NCBI RefSeq assembly: GCF_910596095.1
Contig: NC_056536.1
Span: 15,704,791-15,768,790, forward strand
Source: Thunnus maccoyii
Lineage: Eukaryota; Chordata; Actinopteri; Scombriformes; Scombridae
Direction of reading: 5' to 3'
DNA length: 64,000 nucleotides
Shown here: one piece after another, positions 13,401 to 25,800 of the stretch
Layout of the letters: each line of letters opens with the position of its first letter
Position numbering within the stretch: the first letter of the stretch is position 1
The notes under the pieces: model-generated
The model's database searches: none
What the model was told of the DNA's origin: nothing
The model's input: only the letters and a program-made list of their open reading frames with translations
Program-made: the position numbers and the translations under genes

Positions 13401-14625
13401 TGTAAGAGGGATTCATGTGAGTCCTCTGAAGCTTTTAAATACTCAGCACATGGTGTAAACACTGTGGGCAAAACAGCCTTTTCTTACCTTTACTGCCTCC
13501 AGCAATGACAAATCTCTATGAATAAGACATTATGTTTCATCAAAAAACAGTCTGCCTGTGTTATTGTTGCTGTTTCTATTATCCAGATGAAACTGGAGGG
13601 AAAAAAACAGCCACATGGTCAGAGTGCCTGTTAGTCACACTAAATAAAAATTTCCAGAATTTTACCTCAGCTTGGCAGACACGTTTAGGCACCTCTGACA
13701 CTCTCTTTGGTCACCTAATTAAAATCGGACAGCCTCAGGAAAAAAAAAATACCATCTGTATTACTTGAAACCAATAACCACTCAAGTTAGAAAGGGAGGG
13801 AGGTGAGGTTTTACCCGAAGTCACATTTCTCCCCTGTCAGTTTTTTTTACATCATGTTCACCCTCTTTAGACTCCCTGAAAGAGGAACAGAAAATACATT
13901 TTAAAGCGTCCTCTGCCTCTTGCCACCCTCAGTTCCTTTCAGACCATCTGAGGCCCGAGCAGAGCTGTGATAGTTTATTGATGAGCTAAATCCCTGCGCT
14001 CTGTGGCCACTTGCCATTTCAATTTAAGAGCAATATTGCAAATGATGGAAATTGTTGGCAGATCTGTGATTGTAAAACGCCAATTGGAGCGGGGTGTGTT
14101 TTCCCCCAAATGATAAAGCGACTGTGAATATTGGAGCAAGGACAGGAAATAATTACAGCAATGTGAAAGGCATTATTATTACTTGTGTACGGATGCTTGA
14201 AAGCGCTGGCCAATAAAGAGTTCTGCAATGTGAGTGCTTTTGTCAGCGGGGGAAGGGATAAAACTGCAGTGAAATGTGAGGATGCATTATTAACATTCAG
14301 AAGAGAATGAGTATAGGCACTCTTTAAGTCTGCCGTTTGAATTGTCATGATTAAATTATCAAGGCAGTCATCAGTGTAGTGCACTGTAACCTGCGTCTTT
14401 AAACTGAAATGGACTTCACTGGGTTTAGGTTTGACTGACTTGCTGTAAGCAGGTTTTCACAAGCTTTTAAATCACAGTCCAGTTTAATGATTGAAATGAT
14501 TGAGGTTTAATGTAAGAGAGCAGAGTGCAATTCTGGAGGTTAGGATGTAAACAATTGTGTAGTTGGTCATCTGTTATCCCGAGTCTCATTCCACTCTCTG
14601 GTGATGATGATGTGGTTAGAATTTG
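10481..14625. other. Intergenic, no genes recognised
   Basis: No exon-like or RNA-gene signal. A LINE-type 3' tail at 12570-12690 is listed separately. A poly-A run lies at 11035-11048. Short open frames have no recognisable domain. Confidence 0.5.
12570..12690 (+). mobile_element. LINE-type 3' tail fragment
   Basis: The order AGAGTACGGTCTTGACCTGC, then GAAGTGCCCTGAGATGACTT, then CCTATATAAATAC followed by an ATTGATT repeat, matches the 3' end that fish LINEs and their SINE derivatives carry. Only the 3' end is present, consistent with 5' truncation. Confidence 0.55.
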
Positions 14626-14633
14626 CCATCCAT

Positions 14634-14669
<36 letters not shown>

Positions 14670-14930
14670 CCATCCATCATCCATCCATCCTTCCATCCAT
14701 CCTTCCCTCCATCCATCATCCATCCTTCCATCATCATCCATCCATCATCCCATCCATCCATCCTTGCATCCATCCACCCATCCATCCTTCCATCCATCCA
14801 CCCATCATCCATCCATCATCCATCTATCCATCCATCCATCCATCTATCCATCCATCCATCCATCCATCCATCCATCCATCCATCCATCCATCCATCCATC
14901 CATCCATCCATCCATACATACATACATCCT
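14626..14930. repeat. ATCC (CATC) microsatellite array
   Basis: About 300 bp of 4-bp ATCC units with scattered one-base changes (ATCT, TTCC) and unit slips (ATCATCC), ending in CATA units. All frames stay open and produce Ser-Ile-His-Pro or Met-Asp-Gly-Trp strings on the two strands. These are artefacts of the repeat, not genes. Confidence 0.97.
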
Positions 14931-17894
14931 TTCAGAGATCTATGCATTTTTCTGATTGACTCTTGACTCTAAATTATTCACAAATTGGGACATTGTCATT
15001 GTCACGTCTGTTAGATATTACTTCCCTCCCAAGTCTATCATCAGCCATGAATATTTACCAACACGTATATTGATATGACTGCACTCCCCACTCAGAGGTT
15101 ACAGTACACAGTATGTTTTGTCCTTTCTGTATGTACCATTTTCATATGCAGATTGCTTCATGGCTTTGCATGTTTATAAGAAATTCTCTGTGATTACTTC
15201 TTGACCCAGTGGCCCTCACAAAGCATGTGACAACCATGCCAAAGCTCTTGATTAAATGCTTTGTTCGGAGCCAAATGCATTCCTCATGCACTGATGTATG
15301 TGCCCTTCATCATCCACCACCCTCCATATGGGAACTCATGTTTGTTTCTATGGCAACAGATATCAATGTGGGAACTAATGGATTCTAAAATTTTCAGTGG
15401 CAAGAGCACTTGCAATGTTTAGGGATATAATCACTCATACAGACTCAAATGCACACAAACATTCACACACCAAGCTCTCATTAATTATGGTGAAGTCAAG
15501 CTTAATGTTTTAGTTTTCTGTGGAAAGGGAAAGGAGAGGTAAACATCCAGAAAAGCAGATGAGACTACTTTTGCAAAACCACCCAGTGAGCATTTTTCCC
15601 CTCATTTGCCCCAAATCCCTTTAACCCAGGCATCTGGACCATGGCTGCAAACAACTTAAATGTTTTACGCATGGGCAATCCAAGTCTATTCGCACAGCAG
15701 TGGAAAAAATGAACAATGCTTGTGAAAATAAATAAAAGTGGAAGGGAGAGGTGGTCCTCATGGATCAACACGTCCTATTTGCTTGTGTATATGGGTCCAT
15801 TAAAGACTAGCTGGGCCATTTAAAAAAAAACAAACATATTATATTTATTCTTATAACACTTCATATCCTCTGTTGTTAATCTCTCACGTATGTTTCTTGT
15901 ATTTTGCAGTACTTGTCTGTTTTTTTCCCTCACACTATGTTTATTGTTATGAATCATCAGACCGAAGGAAATTCCGTGTATGTGGAAACCTCCTTGGCAA
16001 TAAACCTGTTTCTGATTCTGATTCTGATGATTCTAGTTATAAGATTCCTGGCCAGTAGGGTCATTTGAGGACTGTTGGCTTCATGAATTTAAAAAAGTGG
16101 AATTTGTCAGTAAATGTGAAGCAATGAGTAAAGAAAGGTGTTTAATATCTCAGATTGAGACAAAACTGTCCCTGAGAAGAATAACGTTAGCATTTCCTTC
16201 AATTGACAGTCTGTTTTCCAGTGGCTTTTTGAGCTCTCATGTTTCACTACGCCAAGATGGAGAGAGAGAGTTTATCAGTCACCAATCCGCTGAAATGCAT
16301 TAAGGACACTCCTGGCCTCAAAGCCAATCACTGTCAATGCTGGCAGCGGACAAACTGCTGACTGACTCAAAAGCTGAGGTGTTACAAGACTGTGAAACAG
16401 CCAGTGGCATCTCCCTCCTCTATTAGCATATTCATGTACAAGAAGCGATTCTGTCTGACACAACTGAACAGACACCAGCTGCAGCTGTAACCTGAAGCTT
16501 TGTGCTACCTTATGTGATATTTGAAATTATTAAACAGGGAGCAATGTTATATTTGCTGGCAACAGAAATGCTGAAACATACCTTTAGAAAATATTGACTT
16601 CTTCCAACATGTACTTATCTCACTAAATGTTGAGACTGACAGCGCTGTGAATAAAACAGCCAGATTAGCTTATTCCAATTTATAAATAAAGATATCTTCC
16701 ATACATTAGTTCACCTAAGCAGTAGTAGCAGAGTATTTCCAAGATAAAGATACTGCAGGCGTAAACTCACCCTCAATCACAGACAAACTAGGTCGCCACA
16801 CATTTTATTATAGCTTAGGTCAGGGTGATGGACTGCCTTAAAGAATCTTGCTTGTCTCATTCAAATCAGAGACAAGATAAAAAAAAACTCCTTGTGTGAC
16901 ATGTCAAAAGTGGCCTGTACTGAAAAAAAACACACATGCAATTATAAACAGTACTTCAAGCGCTACAATAAACCAACTTCTTTCCACAAAAACAGGAAAA
17001 AAAATCAACAAATTGCTTTAGATTACCACCTGCAACATATAGTGTAAATATTTTACAGTTTACCAGTGTAAAGGTCATGAAAGACCAAAGGATTGGCTTA
17101 TCATTATAATGTGAGAGTTGTGCAAGTCCTTGAGAGAAGGAATGTGTTTTAGGAGGCCCACTCCTCTCTTTTCATTCTGGCTTAGGCTCAGATAAGGTAA
17201 CATCCAAGGTCTTGGAGTAAACAGGACAGATTAAGGGGTCAAAGGCCACATACAGCTTAAAGCTCTTGTCTTCCTGTGTCCTTGGGAGATGTGGCTCTTA
17301 TCTAGCATAAATGGGCATGTAAATGTATACCTTGTGGATGTTTGCCATTGCTGTAATCATATAAGCTGATACATTGACCAATCACAGATCATTTCTCTGT
17401 TCTTTCTGCAACTATAGTAGAATAGGTTTGCTCTTTGTTCGGTGAGACGAACTGATGCATATCTTTGTGTTTTGTCTCCTTACAGTACAATAATATTTTT
17501 TAATCTTCAACCCAGCAGTGTTTTGAGTATTATTTCATATGTGTGTTTAGTGTTGTCAAACAATTTCCACAACACCAGTACAGTACATACTAATACATAC
17601 ATGTATTGGTGCAAGGGAACAAAATGTAAAGTTAAGGAATACGGGTAACAATCTGGGAACTCCAGAATAAAAAAAAAGGCTATTGGAGGTATTTTTAACA
17701 GGTAATACAGGGTAGAGTATGACCTAAGCAACAATCTGGCATTTGGGAGGAATGAGAATAATAATACTGTGTGTTGTGGTACATAAACTGTGTACATAAA
17801 GTGTTACAACATTTTTTTAAGCCTCAAAGTGTCAGGGCCCAAACTTTAAATTTTATAATTTTTGGGCTCAGTCTACAATTGGGAATCATCAGAA
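14931..17894. other. Intergenic, no genes recognised
   Basis: No convincing exon. The only recognisable item is the retroelement tail at 15950-16035, listed separately. Confidence 0.5.
15950..16035 (+). mobile_element. LINE 3' end fragment with TTCTGA repeats
   Basis: CTCCTTGGCAATAAACCTG followed by short tandem TTCTGA units is a typical 3' terminus of a fish LINE (Rex/L2-type). It is short and 5'-truncated. Confidence 0.55.
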
Positions 17895-18513
17895 GAGCTT
17901 AGTCTGTTATGTGTCTGTGGTGTGAGTGGAACCAAATGCAGACCAGGAGACAGTTCAATAGTATATGTAAGAAGGGATTTATTGCAACACAGGGGATGAA
18001 GCAGGTGAGCAGGTGGTGGAATGGTGATGGTGGGGGTCCAGACAGAGTCGGTCTTGAATATACTGAAGTGGGTCACAGGGACTTAGCGTGGCAAGTGGTG
18101 TGGGCAGCAGGCAGGCAGAGATAACGATGGTGACGATCCTGGGAGCAGAGGAGAATTAACGTCAGTACACGAGAAGTAGAACTCGAGGAAACGACTCAGA
18201 ATTGCACAAAGACTGAATGGTTGAGAGCATGTGACTAATACTGTAGCTGAATGAACAATCTAGTAAAGAGCGGCTGGTGATCCGGGGAAGATATACTGTA
18301 CGGCTGATGAGATGATGGATGGCAGGTGTGCTGATTAGAGCAGGTGCTGTGCATCAGGTGTAATCAGGGAGAAGCCAGAAGAAGGAGGAGCCATGCCCGC
18401 CACTCACACAAACATATGTGGAGAAAAACGGGACAAGAAACACAAGGAAAAGGTGAAACACGGGAAACCCCACAGAGAACACTAGAGATACGGCCATGGC
18501 TGTGACATGGTCA
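17895..18513. mobile_element. Interspersed repeat, about 0.6 kb
   Basis: Starts near GTTATGTGTCTGTGGTGTGA, contains GAAGGGATTTATTGCAACAC and GGAGGAGCCATGCCCGCCAC, and ends near CATGGCTGTGACAT. I recognise this order of motifs from a non-autonomous teleost repeat. The class is uncertain. Higher GC than its flanks supports an inserted unit. No open frame of note. Confidence 0.5.
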
Positions 18514-19479
18514 TGGTGAGATAAAACTTAAGCTGTACAAGCAAAAAAATGTTTTTTTAATATTAATAATAAAATCTTGAGGTCACTCCTAAAATGAATT
18601 TCAAACCTGTGTACATTATTCAGACACCTGGCTGCATTCTGATGAAACTGCAGGTTCTGAAGAGTTTCTTTTCTTTAGGACCAGAATAGAGAGAGTTAAA
18701 AGAGTCATTGTGGGATTAAACAAAAGCATGAATGATTTTTTTTTCAATGAATAGCAACTTCCTGAGATTTATGGCTGCTTTCAGAATGAGAAGGTCACTC
18801 GTTTCCTTCTGGACGCAGCAGCATACAGAGCGCAGTTTGCAGATGTACTAATGTTGATGATATCACAGTAGCTGAAAGATCATTAACTACAAGTCCTGGT
18901 AACACAAATGGGTAAAGAATTTGGGCAAATAGTAATCTGATAAACCTTTAGATACTGTGTTATCTTGAAGCATACAGACGTCTCTAAGCATCCTGTACAC
19001 TGCAAAGTGTGTTATGTTTACGGTTTCCTAATTCATAATACACAGTCAGAGTGAGAGTGTCCACCTACATATAATGACATTTTGAAGAGATCGATTTCCA
19101 CCCACATACAGTAGCTTATGATCATTGTTTAAGACTGCAATGGAAACGGACTATTACTACAATTAATGTGCATGATGACACACACTATTATTCAGTTTCT
19201 GTACTTTCCTTAACTTGCTGATTGTGTCAACATTGACGCAGATTAATTTACATTTCATACAAGTTGAACATATTTCTGTACAAGATCATGAAAAATATAA
19301 CTATACTGTAAGAATATATTGGCTGACTGAAGTGCTGAGATACGACAATAATGATCGCAACATGCTAACATATAGTTAGTTAGATCACATGATGAATTAC
19401 ATACAATCTCAAAAGAATTAACTCACCGTATGCCCAATTATCCAACTTTATGTACTTCATAACCAGATAAACAGTATGT

Positions 19480-19650
19480 CTACATGAATAGTTTTGTGAA
19501 ATTATTAATCTTCATTTTTTGTTGACAGTGTGTCAGAGAGGTGTTGATTCAATTCAGTTGTTCTTGCAGCCAGTTTGTGGTGTTGTTGTAGTATTTAATT
19601 GCATTATACTGAAATCTGTTTTGTCTCTCCATGTATGTAATTTTATCCAA
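19480..19650 (+). mobile_element. Diverged interspersed repeat, copy 1
   Basis: Contains GTTGACAGTGTGTCAGAGAG, GTGTTGATTCAATTCAG and GCATTATACTGAAATCTG. It shares this motif order with 27870-28030, and the second half is shared with 28511-28570 on the opposite strand. This identifies one repeat family present three times in the window. Confidence 0.6.
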
Positions 19651-20270
19651 AGATAGTATTTACTGTATGGCTGTTCAAATACATTGCATTACAGTAAACA
19701 GGGGCTTCTGCTGTTCAACTCATCAACTACCAGACAGACGGTCATTAAACTCTCACGGATATTCACTGTGTCCAGAGGATGAATCCTCCTGTTTTTTGCT
19801 GACCACCTAATCTTTTCACCATTTTCAGGTCAGATTTTCCACACAGTATGTGCACAAGAAATATTAAAATAATCAGATTCTCATGATATTTATGGAGCAC
19901 ATTCATGCTCCACAGAGAACAAATGGTGTCCATTTTAGAGGCACGTTACAGACAGATTGCCATTTGTTGAACTTTGTTCATTTCTACCTCTCGACATGAT
20001 GCAGATGGCCATCTCTATATGATTGTCATTTTGGAGCCATACTTCTGTCAAACAGAGAAAAATAAAGATGATTTATAGTTCCCCATTCATCTCATGGGAA
20101 GCATGCAGCATGAACCAGCACACACTGTGTTATATATTGCCTTCATATATTTTGTTATTATCAAAACTCTCTGTGGTGTGGCACACTGAGCAGTGTCCCG
20201 TGAGGAGGAATGAGATTGTCTCAGCTGAATTCATGTTGTATGGTTTACTGACAAATGAGGGCACAGATTA

Positions 20271-20301
<31 letters not shown>

Positions 20302-20323
20302 CACACACATACACACACACACA
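20271..20323. repeat. CA microsatellite
   Basis: About 53 bp of CA dinucleotides with two single-base interruptions. Confidence 0.95.
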
Positions 20324-21044
20324 GATGTCATGATGTTTGGATCTGGATAATCCCTGTGTTGTTAAGGTATCTGCTGAGATTCTTTGATCTGGTCAAGTCT
20401 ACATAAGCTGTCTCAGTCTTTACATCCTCCACTGATACCCACTTTTTAAACAAAATGTTTAGACAAGAATGCATTAAAATGCTAAAACTGTTACACTAGT
20501 GACCAAATAATTCAATTTCTTACTCTCTCAAGCCACATTACTGTGTTTTTTTCCTACTCTGTTCTATTATTGCATATTTATTCAAAGCTGTGCTTTCAAG
20601 TTGTGACTGTATTTAGTTTTAAAAGTGCTCTTCATTACTTCATTGTAAATGCACATGAATAATACATGCCATGGTCAAGGTCTTCTATCAATTTTCTTTA
20701 AAGGATTCACTGAAGTGTCCGGGTCATTACCCAAGGGCAGGACATCGGGATCTTGCTTCTGTGCATGCTGATGACTAACAGTACATAACCTTTTACAAAC
20801 AAATCCAGTGACATGAGATAGTGAACACACGTTTAACCCCATGTTTGGTCATCCATACTAGATTTATGATGGATTAATACAGGTTGTTGCTGTTCACAGA
20901 AAATCCAGGTTGCCTGTGTGTCACTGCTAAATAGTGTTTCATATGGTTTGGTTTGCTTTTCAAATTTCCATCTCTAAAATTGTTCCATCTCATTTTTAAG
21001 GATGATAATATAAAGGCCATGATAGCACCTCTGTGAGGCTGTAC

Positions 21045-22230
21045 TGCTGATGTCAGAACATGCTCCCACTGACAATGCTAATATGCTGATGTTTAACAGG
21101 TTCAATGTTCACCATGTTCATCATCTTAGTTTAGTGTGTTGGCATGTGTACATTATCTAATTAGCACCAATTAGCAGGTATTTGGTCATAAACCAAAGTT
21201 TTGGACAAATTAAAAATTTGACCTGATGATGATGCTGGATGAAAAATCAGAGGATCACCAGAATCCATCCAGTAGTTGTTGAGGTATTTCACTAAAAAAC
21301 AAAAATGTCCAACTGAAATTAGTTCAGTCATCCCTTTTTGCAGTCAAAAAAGTGTCAAAAAATATATTTTAATAGTTTTATATTATTAAAAGAAAAAAGG
21401 TCTTCATCAGGAAATATCAGAAATACTTTTTTTTTGTCTCAGCTGACTGGAGTGGCAGGTTTGATTGACAGCAGCTGGTAGTGCTGGTGTTACACAGAAG
21501 AGAACAAGAGACAAAGTAAACAAACTTGCACTGTAGCTACATGGCATGGGTGGACACTATGTTGTTAGCAGTGGTATTGAAGAGTAACAACCACGCTGCA
21601 TTGCTGAGGTGACATTTGCAAGTATGTTTACATGCTGTTTAATGTGCTGCAGCTTAGTAGCTAATTAGCTATCTAGCCTGCTGACTGATGTTAGCGGTGC
21701 ACTTTTGGCAGCCTGTTCAACAAGCTAAGGTGCAGGGCAAGATGTGTGTTCATGTTTGTAAGTTAGATAAAAAGAATTCAGCAGGAAAGATAATGTGGGT
21801 TCTTGTTCAGACCTCTTGTGTAGCAGGATGCTATCAGGCTCAGTGTGACCATCTGCTCTAGCTAACGTTACTGCTTTATGGAAGATTTGATTGGCTGTAT
21901 TGAAACAGGATCTCCATAACTAACGGTATTCAGTCAAATTAAAGCTAAAAATATAAAGTAAAACTTTCTCCTGTGACTTACATAGCAGACACAGTATGTT
22001 GCAGCAGACAAAAACTTTTTTGTCTGCTGCAAAGACTTTACCCTCTGGTGCTAGAGGAAAAGTCAGGGGATCACATCAGTAGGATTCATTTGTCTGAGGA
22101 CCATGAATGTCTGTATAAAATTCAATGGCAATCCACCCAATAGTTCAGAAATGTCTTTTCTGGTCCAAAGATGTGGACCGCCTAACATTGATACCCCAAG
22201 AGTCGCACTGCTAGTGTGGCTAAAACCAAC
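21045..22230. mobile_element. Percomorph repeat split by a ~0.7-kb insertion
   Basis: The left part (21045-21312) has CTAATATGCTGATGTTTAAC, GGTATTTGGTCATAAACC and CCATCCAGTAGTTGTTGAGG. The right part (about 22034-22230) has GGTGCTAGAGGAAAAGTCAG, GGACCATGAATGTCTGTATA and CCACTGCTAGTGTGGC-like ends. In the family consensus as I remember it these parts are contiguous. Here about 720 bp of unrelated sequence (about 21313-22033) separates them, with a perfect 14-bp hairpin just inside the right junction. Confidence 0.6.
22001..22030. other. Perfect 14-bp inverted repeat at an insertion edge
   Basis: GCAGCAGACAAAAA pairs perfectly with TTTTTGTCTGCTGC across a 2-nt loop. It lies at the right junction of the insertion inside the 21.0-22.2 kb repeat. 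Confidence 0.8.
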
Positions 22231-22485
22231 ATTGCAGCAACTAATTCAAAGGCAGAGCAGAATTAATGGCTTGGAGGCCTGATGCATTCTGGGGGAAAAA
22301 AGCTGTGTTCAGGCTTTCATACCAATGCCAGGCAGTGTTTGTTAAACCATGGTTGTGGGCAGAGCTGTGAATTTCAGGTCTGTTAACCTGCACTGACCCA
22401 TTCGCACCAAGGGCAAACATTGATTTGCTTGTTGCTCCAGTGTGGGAGAAGTAAAGGATTCTCATTCTACATTTTCCGCCCTTAA

Positions 22486-22880
22486 TTAAAAGGTGCAGTG
22501 TGTAGAATTTAGTGACATCTAGTGAACGGACTTGATATAAATGGAACAGAATATTCATAAGTATGTTTTAATAAGTGTAAAATCACCTGAAAAGAAGAAT
22601 CGCTGTGTTTTCGTTACCTTAGAATGAGCCCTTTATATCTACATAGGGAGTGGGTCCTCTTCCACGGAGCCCGCCATGTTGCACCGCCATGTTTTTACAG
22701 TAGCCCAGAACGGACAAACCAAATGATGGTTCTAGAGAGGGCCTTTTGCATTTTCCGTGAGTTTCTACAAGAATCTACTGCTCCTCTGTGTAACACTGAG
22801 GTGACTCCAATACCCAAAGGTGAAATTGAGTTAATTAGACACTCCACCACAGAGCACTAGAGGAAACACTGGATCTAAAA
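22486..22880. mobile_element. MITE-like percomorph repeat
   Basis: Left end TTAAAAGGTGCAGTGTGTAG; internal GAGTGGGTCCTCTTCCACGG, TACAGTAGCCCAGAACGG and TCTAGAGAGGGCCTTTTGC; right end a degraded inverted counterpart near ACACTGGATCTAAAA. I recognise the family as an abundant percomorph non-autonomous element. The open frame across it is incidental. Confidence 0.65.
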
Positions 22881-25800
22881 TCAAATCACCAGCACACAGC
22901 AGGCCTACAGCTGGTTGTACCACAGACAAAGAGACCAGAGAGAGCACACAAATGCTCTAAAGTAAGCAGCTCCACGGGACAAACCTCCTAAATTATAGAT
23001 GAGCTGGACAGCTGAAAGTGCAAGTTCTCTTAATGGAAAACTTTTTAAGGAAAACTGAAAGATGGGGACGAGTGGTAGAGAGAGTAAAGCTCTTTTTAAA
23101 AACGAAGCTCTGTATCTCAGCGGAGAGAGGTGGGTTTGAAATGAATATTTTATCCCTCCTGTCACTCTCATGCTCTATCTCTCTCTATCATTCTCTGTTT
23201 CTAACAGGACCAGTTCTGCTCAAACAAAGTGTCTGTCTTTTGCTGAGGCGTTTCGCGGCCCAGGCCACAGCCTCAATCTCAGCCCCACTCTCCCACCGAG
23301 ACCAATCACAGGTCACGCCTGTCTTCAAGTCATCGCAGCTCTGTGCTGACAGCCAGCCCAGTTGAATTTAAGATTTAGCATGGTGAAGATTTCCCTTGCC
23401 ATCCAGTCGTACAGTCTCTTTTTATCACACTATTGAACTCCACATCCTGTTTATTTTTTCACAGAGGTTCTTCTTTCATGCTCCGCTATCTCTCTAACAT
23501 GCCAACTTCTTTTCTCACTTCGCCTGCCCAGCTGTATGATTTTTCTCAAATGTTTCATCACTCTGCTTCAGATCACCACTTCACTGCCCCTTCTTTCTTT
23601 TCTTTTAGCACTGACTTTTGATTTCTGCACTAATACTACATACAGTACCCTGCCTCCCACACAAGCCACCCACAGACACACATTTTTACACTCCTGTAAC
23701 TCTGTGTTTTATATTTCACCTGCTGCTACCACAGCATAAGCATTACACTCACACTGACACGAGGGCGCTGTCAATTAGATGAGGGCTGTAATGTAAAGCT
23801 CTGGGGTGCTCTCAACAGGAGGCTAAGTGCCATTTCAATCAGAATACAATCAGGAATGACACTTAGCTGAACTATGAATGTGACAGCTAATCCCTGACAT
23901 GCCATTACACCAATTTAATGGTGATGGTGGAATTTACTCACCGTGTCTTTGGAAATGTTTCCATTTAAAATTGCCACATTATTTTGTACGCTACAATACT
24001 GTGTGTGTGTGTTTTAATTTCTCCTCTGCCAACATTTGCCCATAATGTAATGTCACTTGCTAATACGGTTAGATGGCATACGCTAACATTTCCAACCCTG
24101 ACATGGTGGCAGGTGTAACAAGCAGCCTTATTCCTCAGAGAGTTTCCTGCCTCAGCTCCATCACTAACAGCTCTGAGAGTCACCTGGCTCACTCTAAGGA
24201 GCGCTTGTCTCAGTAACCCCGAGGAACCTTGTGTAACAATGTAGACGCCGCTCTCTCTCCTGAGGCATGGAGACATCTCAGGGCTGATGGCATGTCATCA
24301 CCTCTTTCTGCAGCTCTTTTCACCTGTGCAGGTTATCCGAGGTGGTTGGAAAAGTTACTGAGCTCAGTTGAAAATTTTCCGCAGGGGAATCTCATACTGT
24401 CAGCAAAATAGCAAGAGAAAGTAAGAATTACGTTGAGTTTGAGTCTAATATATTTTCTATGCCTTATACAATAATAATTATTGTTTCTTGAACTGGCTGA
24501 TATGAAATCACACACAACACAAGCTGCACAGCTACGAACATGAAGAATCTATATACATAAAATACATATATACAGCAAGTGCTCTTGATCACATGAATAA
24601 TGAATGCTCACTCACGCTGCTCTCAAAATAGTCTACCGTCAACATGGCAGCCTGGCATGACAGAAGGAGGATATTGAATATTGGATTGCATCTCTCATTC
24701 CTGCAATCAATAGCTGGCAGCGGGCTGTTCGACAACAGTATAAGAATCTGATGCACCAAAATGAAAGGGATATTCAAGGTTATAAAGAGACTTCCATCTC
24801 CAGCCACAGAGGTAAAATGGCTCCAAACTGATCTTAATGTTGGTGAGGGAAAAGATATGAATAGTGAAGAAAGAAAAAGAAAAAAAGGAACATCAGTCTG
24901 TTTCTGCTATCTCTCTGCTCCCCTCTGGCTCTTACACACACTTAGAAAATGTGGCCTTAAGGAAAACATTAAAGCTAAAGCAGATTTCTGATTAAGCACG
25001 ATTGCAGTCCTCCCTTGTGGGTTCGCTCTCTTCTGTGACATTAATTGCACAAGCACTTCTTAATGAGTCAGATGTTATGAGTGTAGACTGGGGAATGTGG
25101 GAGTTTTGCGCAGTATCCTGTTAGCGACTGCCTCTGACTTTTTCCAGACACAAAGAACTATCTTTGACAAAATGTGAGGTATGATTTGACTGAAAGAGAA
25201 TAGTAAGTAGTAAGATCTGAAGGATTCTTGCTCTACATCCTCACACTTAACAATGAGTCATGTTTGAAAATGATGCCTCAGCACGGTTTCCTAAAAAGCG
25301 TCTCTTCTACTACTCATGTTTGCACACGACTCTCAACCTATCTGTCTGCATAACAACTGGCTCAGTGAATGTCAAACAATCCTCCGACATACGTGGACAC
25401 AGAGATAGCGGCCCTTCAAAAGTGCTGACGTGCTGAGTTTTCAAGCATGTTTTTTTCTCTTGGTGTTGTGAGTAAGTCACCCGAGTAAACAACATGATAA
25501 TCAAAACTCTTGGCTACAACCCAAAGATTATAATGCGCTGCTCCACCGCTGCACCCCAGGACTTGTGGAACTCACTTGTCTTATTAAAAAAATATTGTTC
25601 CTTCCAGTAATTCAGTTTTAACAAGGGAGAAATGCCAGGCTGCTGCATTTAAAATTGGCTTCAGCGTCACACTTGTTTTGATTCTTTCTGCTGCAATCAA
25701 TAGAAACTTTTGAAGTCTTTTTTTTGCCGTGGCGATATCCTGCAGATTAGAGAACCAGATGTTGTGAATGTAGATTTGGCTCACCTCAAATTGATGTACC

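Larger units (their letters stand above)
18514..21044. other. Intergenic with minor repeats
   Basis: No exon-like sequence. Holds a diverged interspersed repeat (19480-19650) and a CA microsatellite (20271-20323), listed separately. Confidence 0.5.

Noticed and set aside
14525..14966. His/Pro/Ser/Ile-rich and Met/Asp/Gly/Trp-rich open frames
   Set aside because: Pure translation of the ATCC microsatellite; all frames are open by repeat structure.
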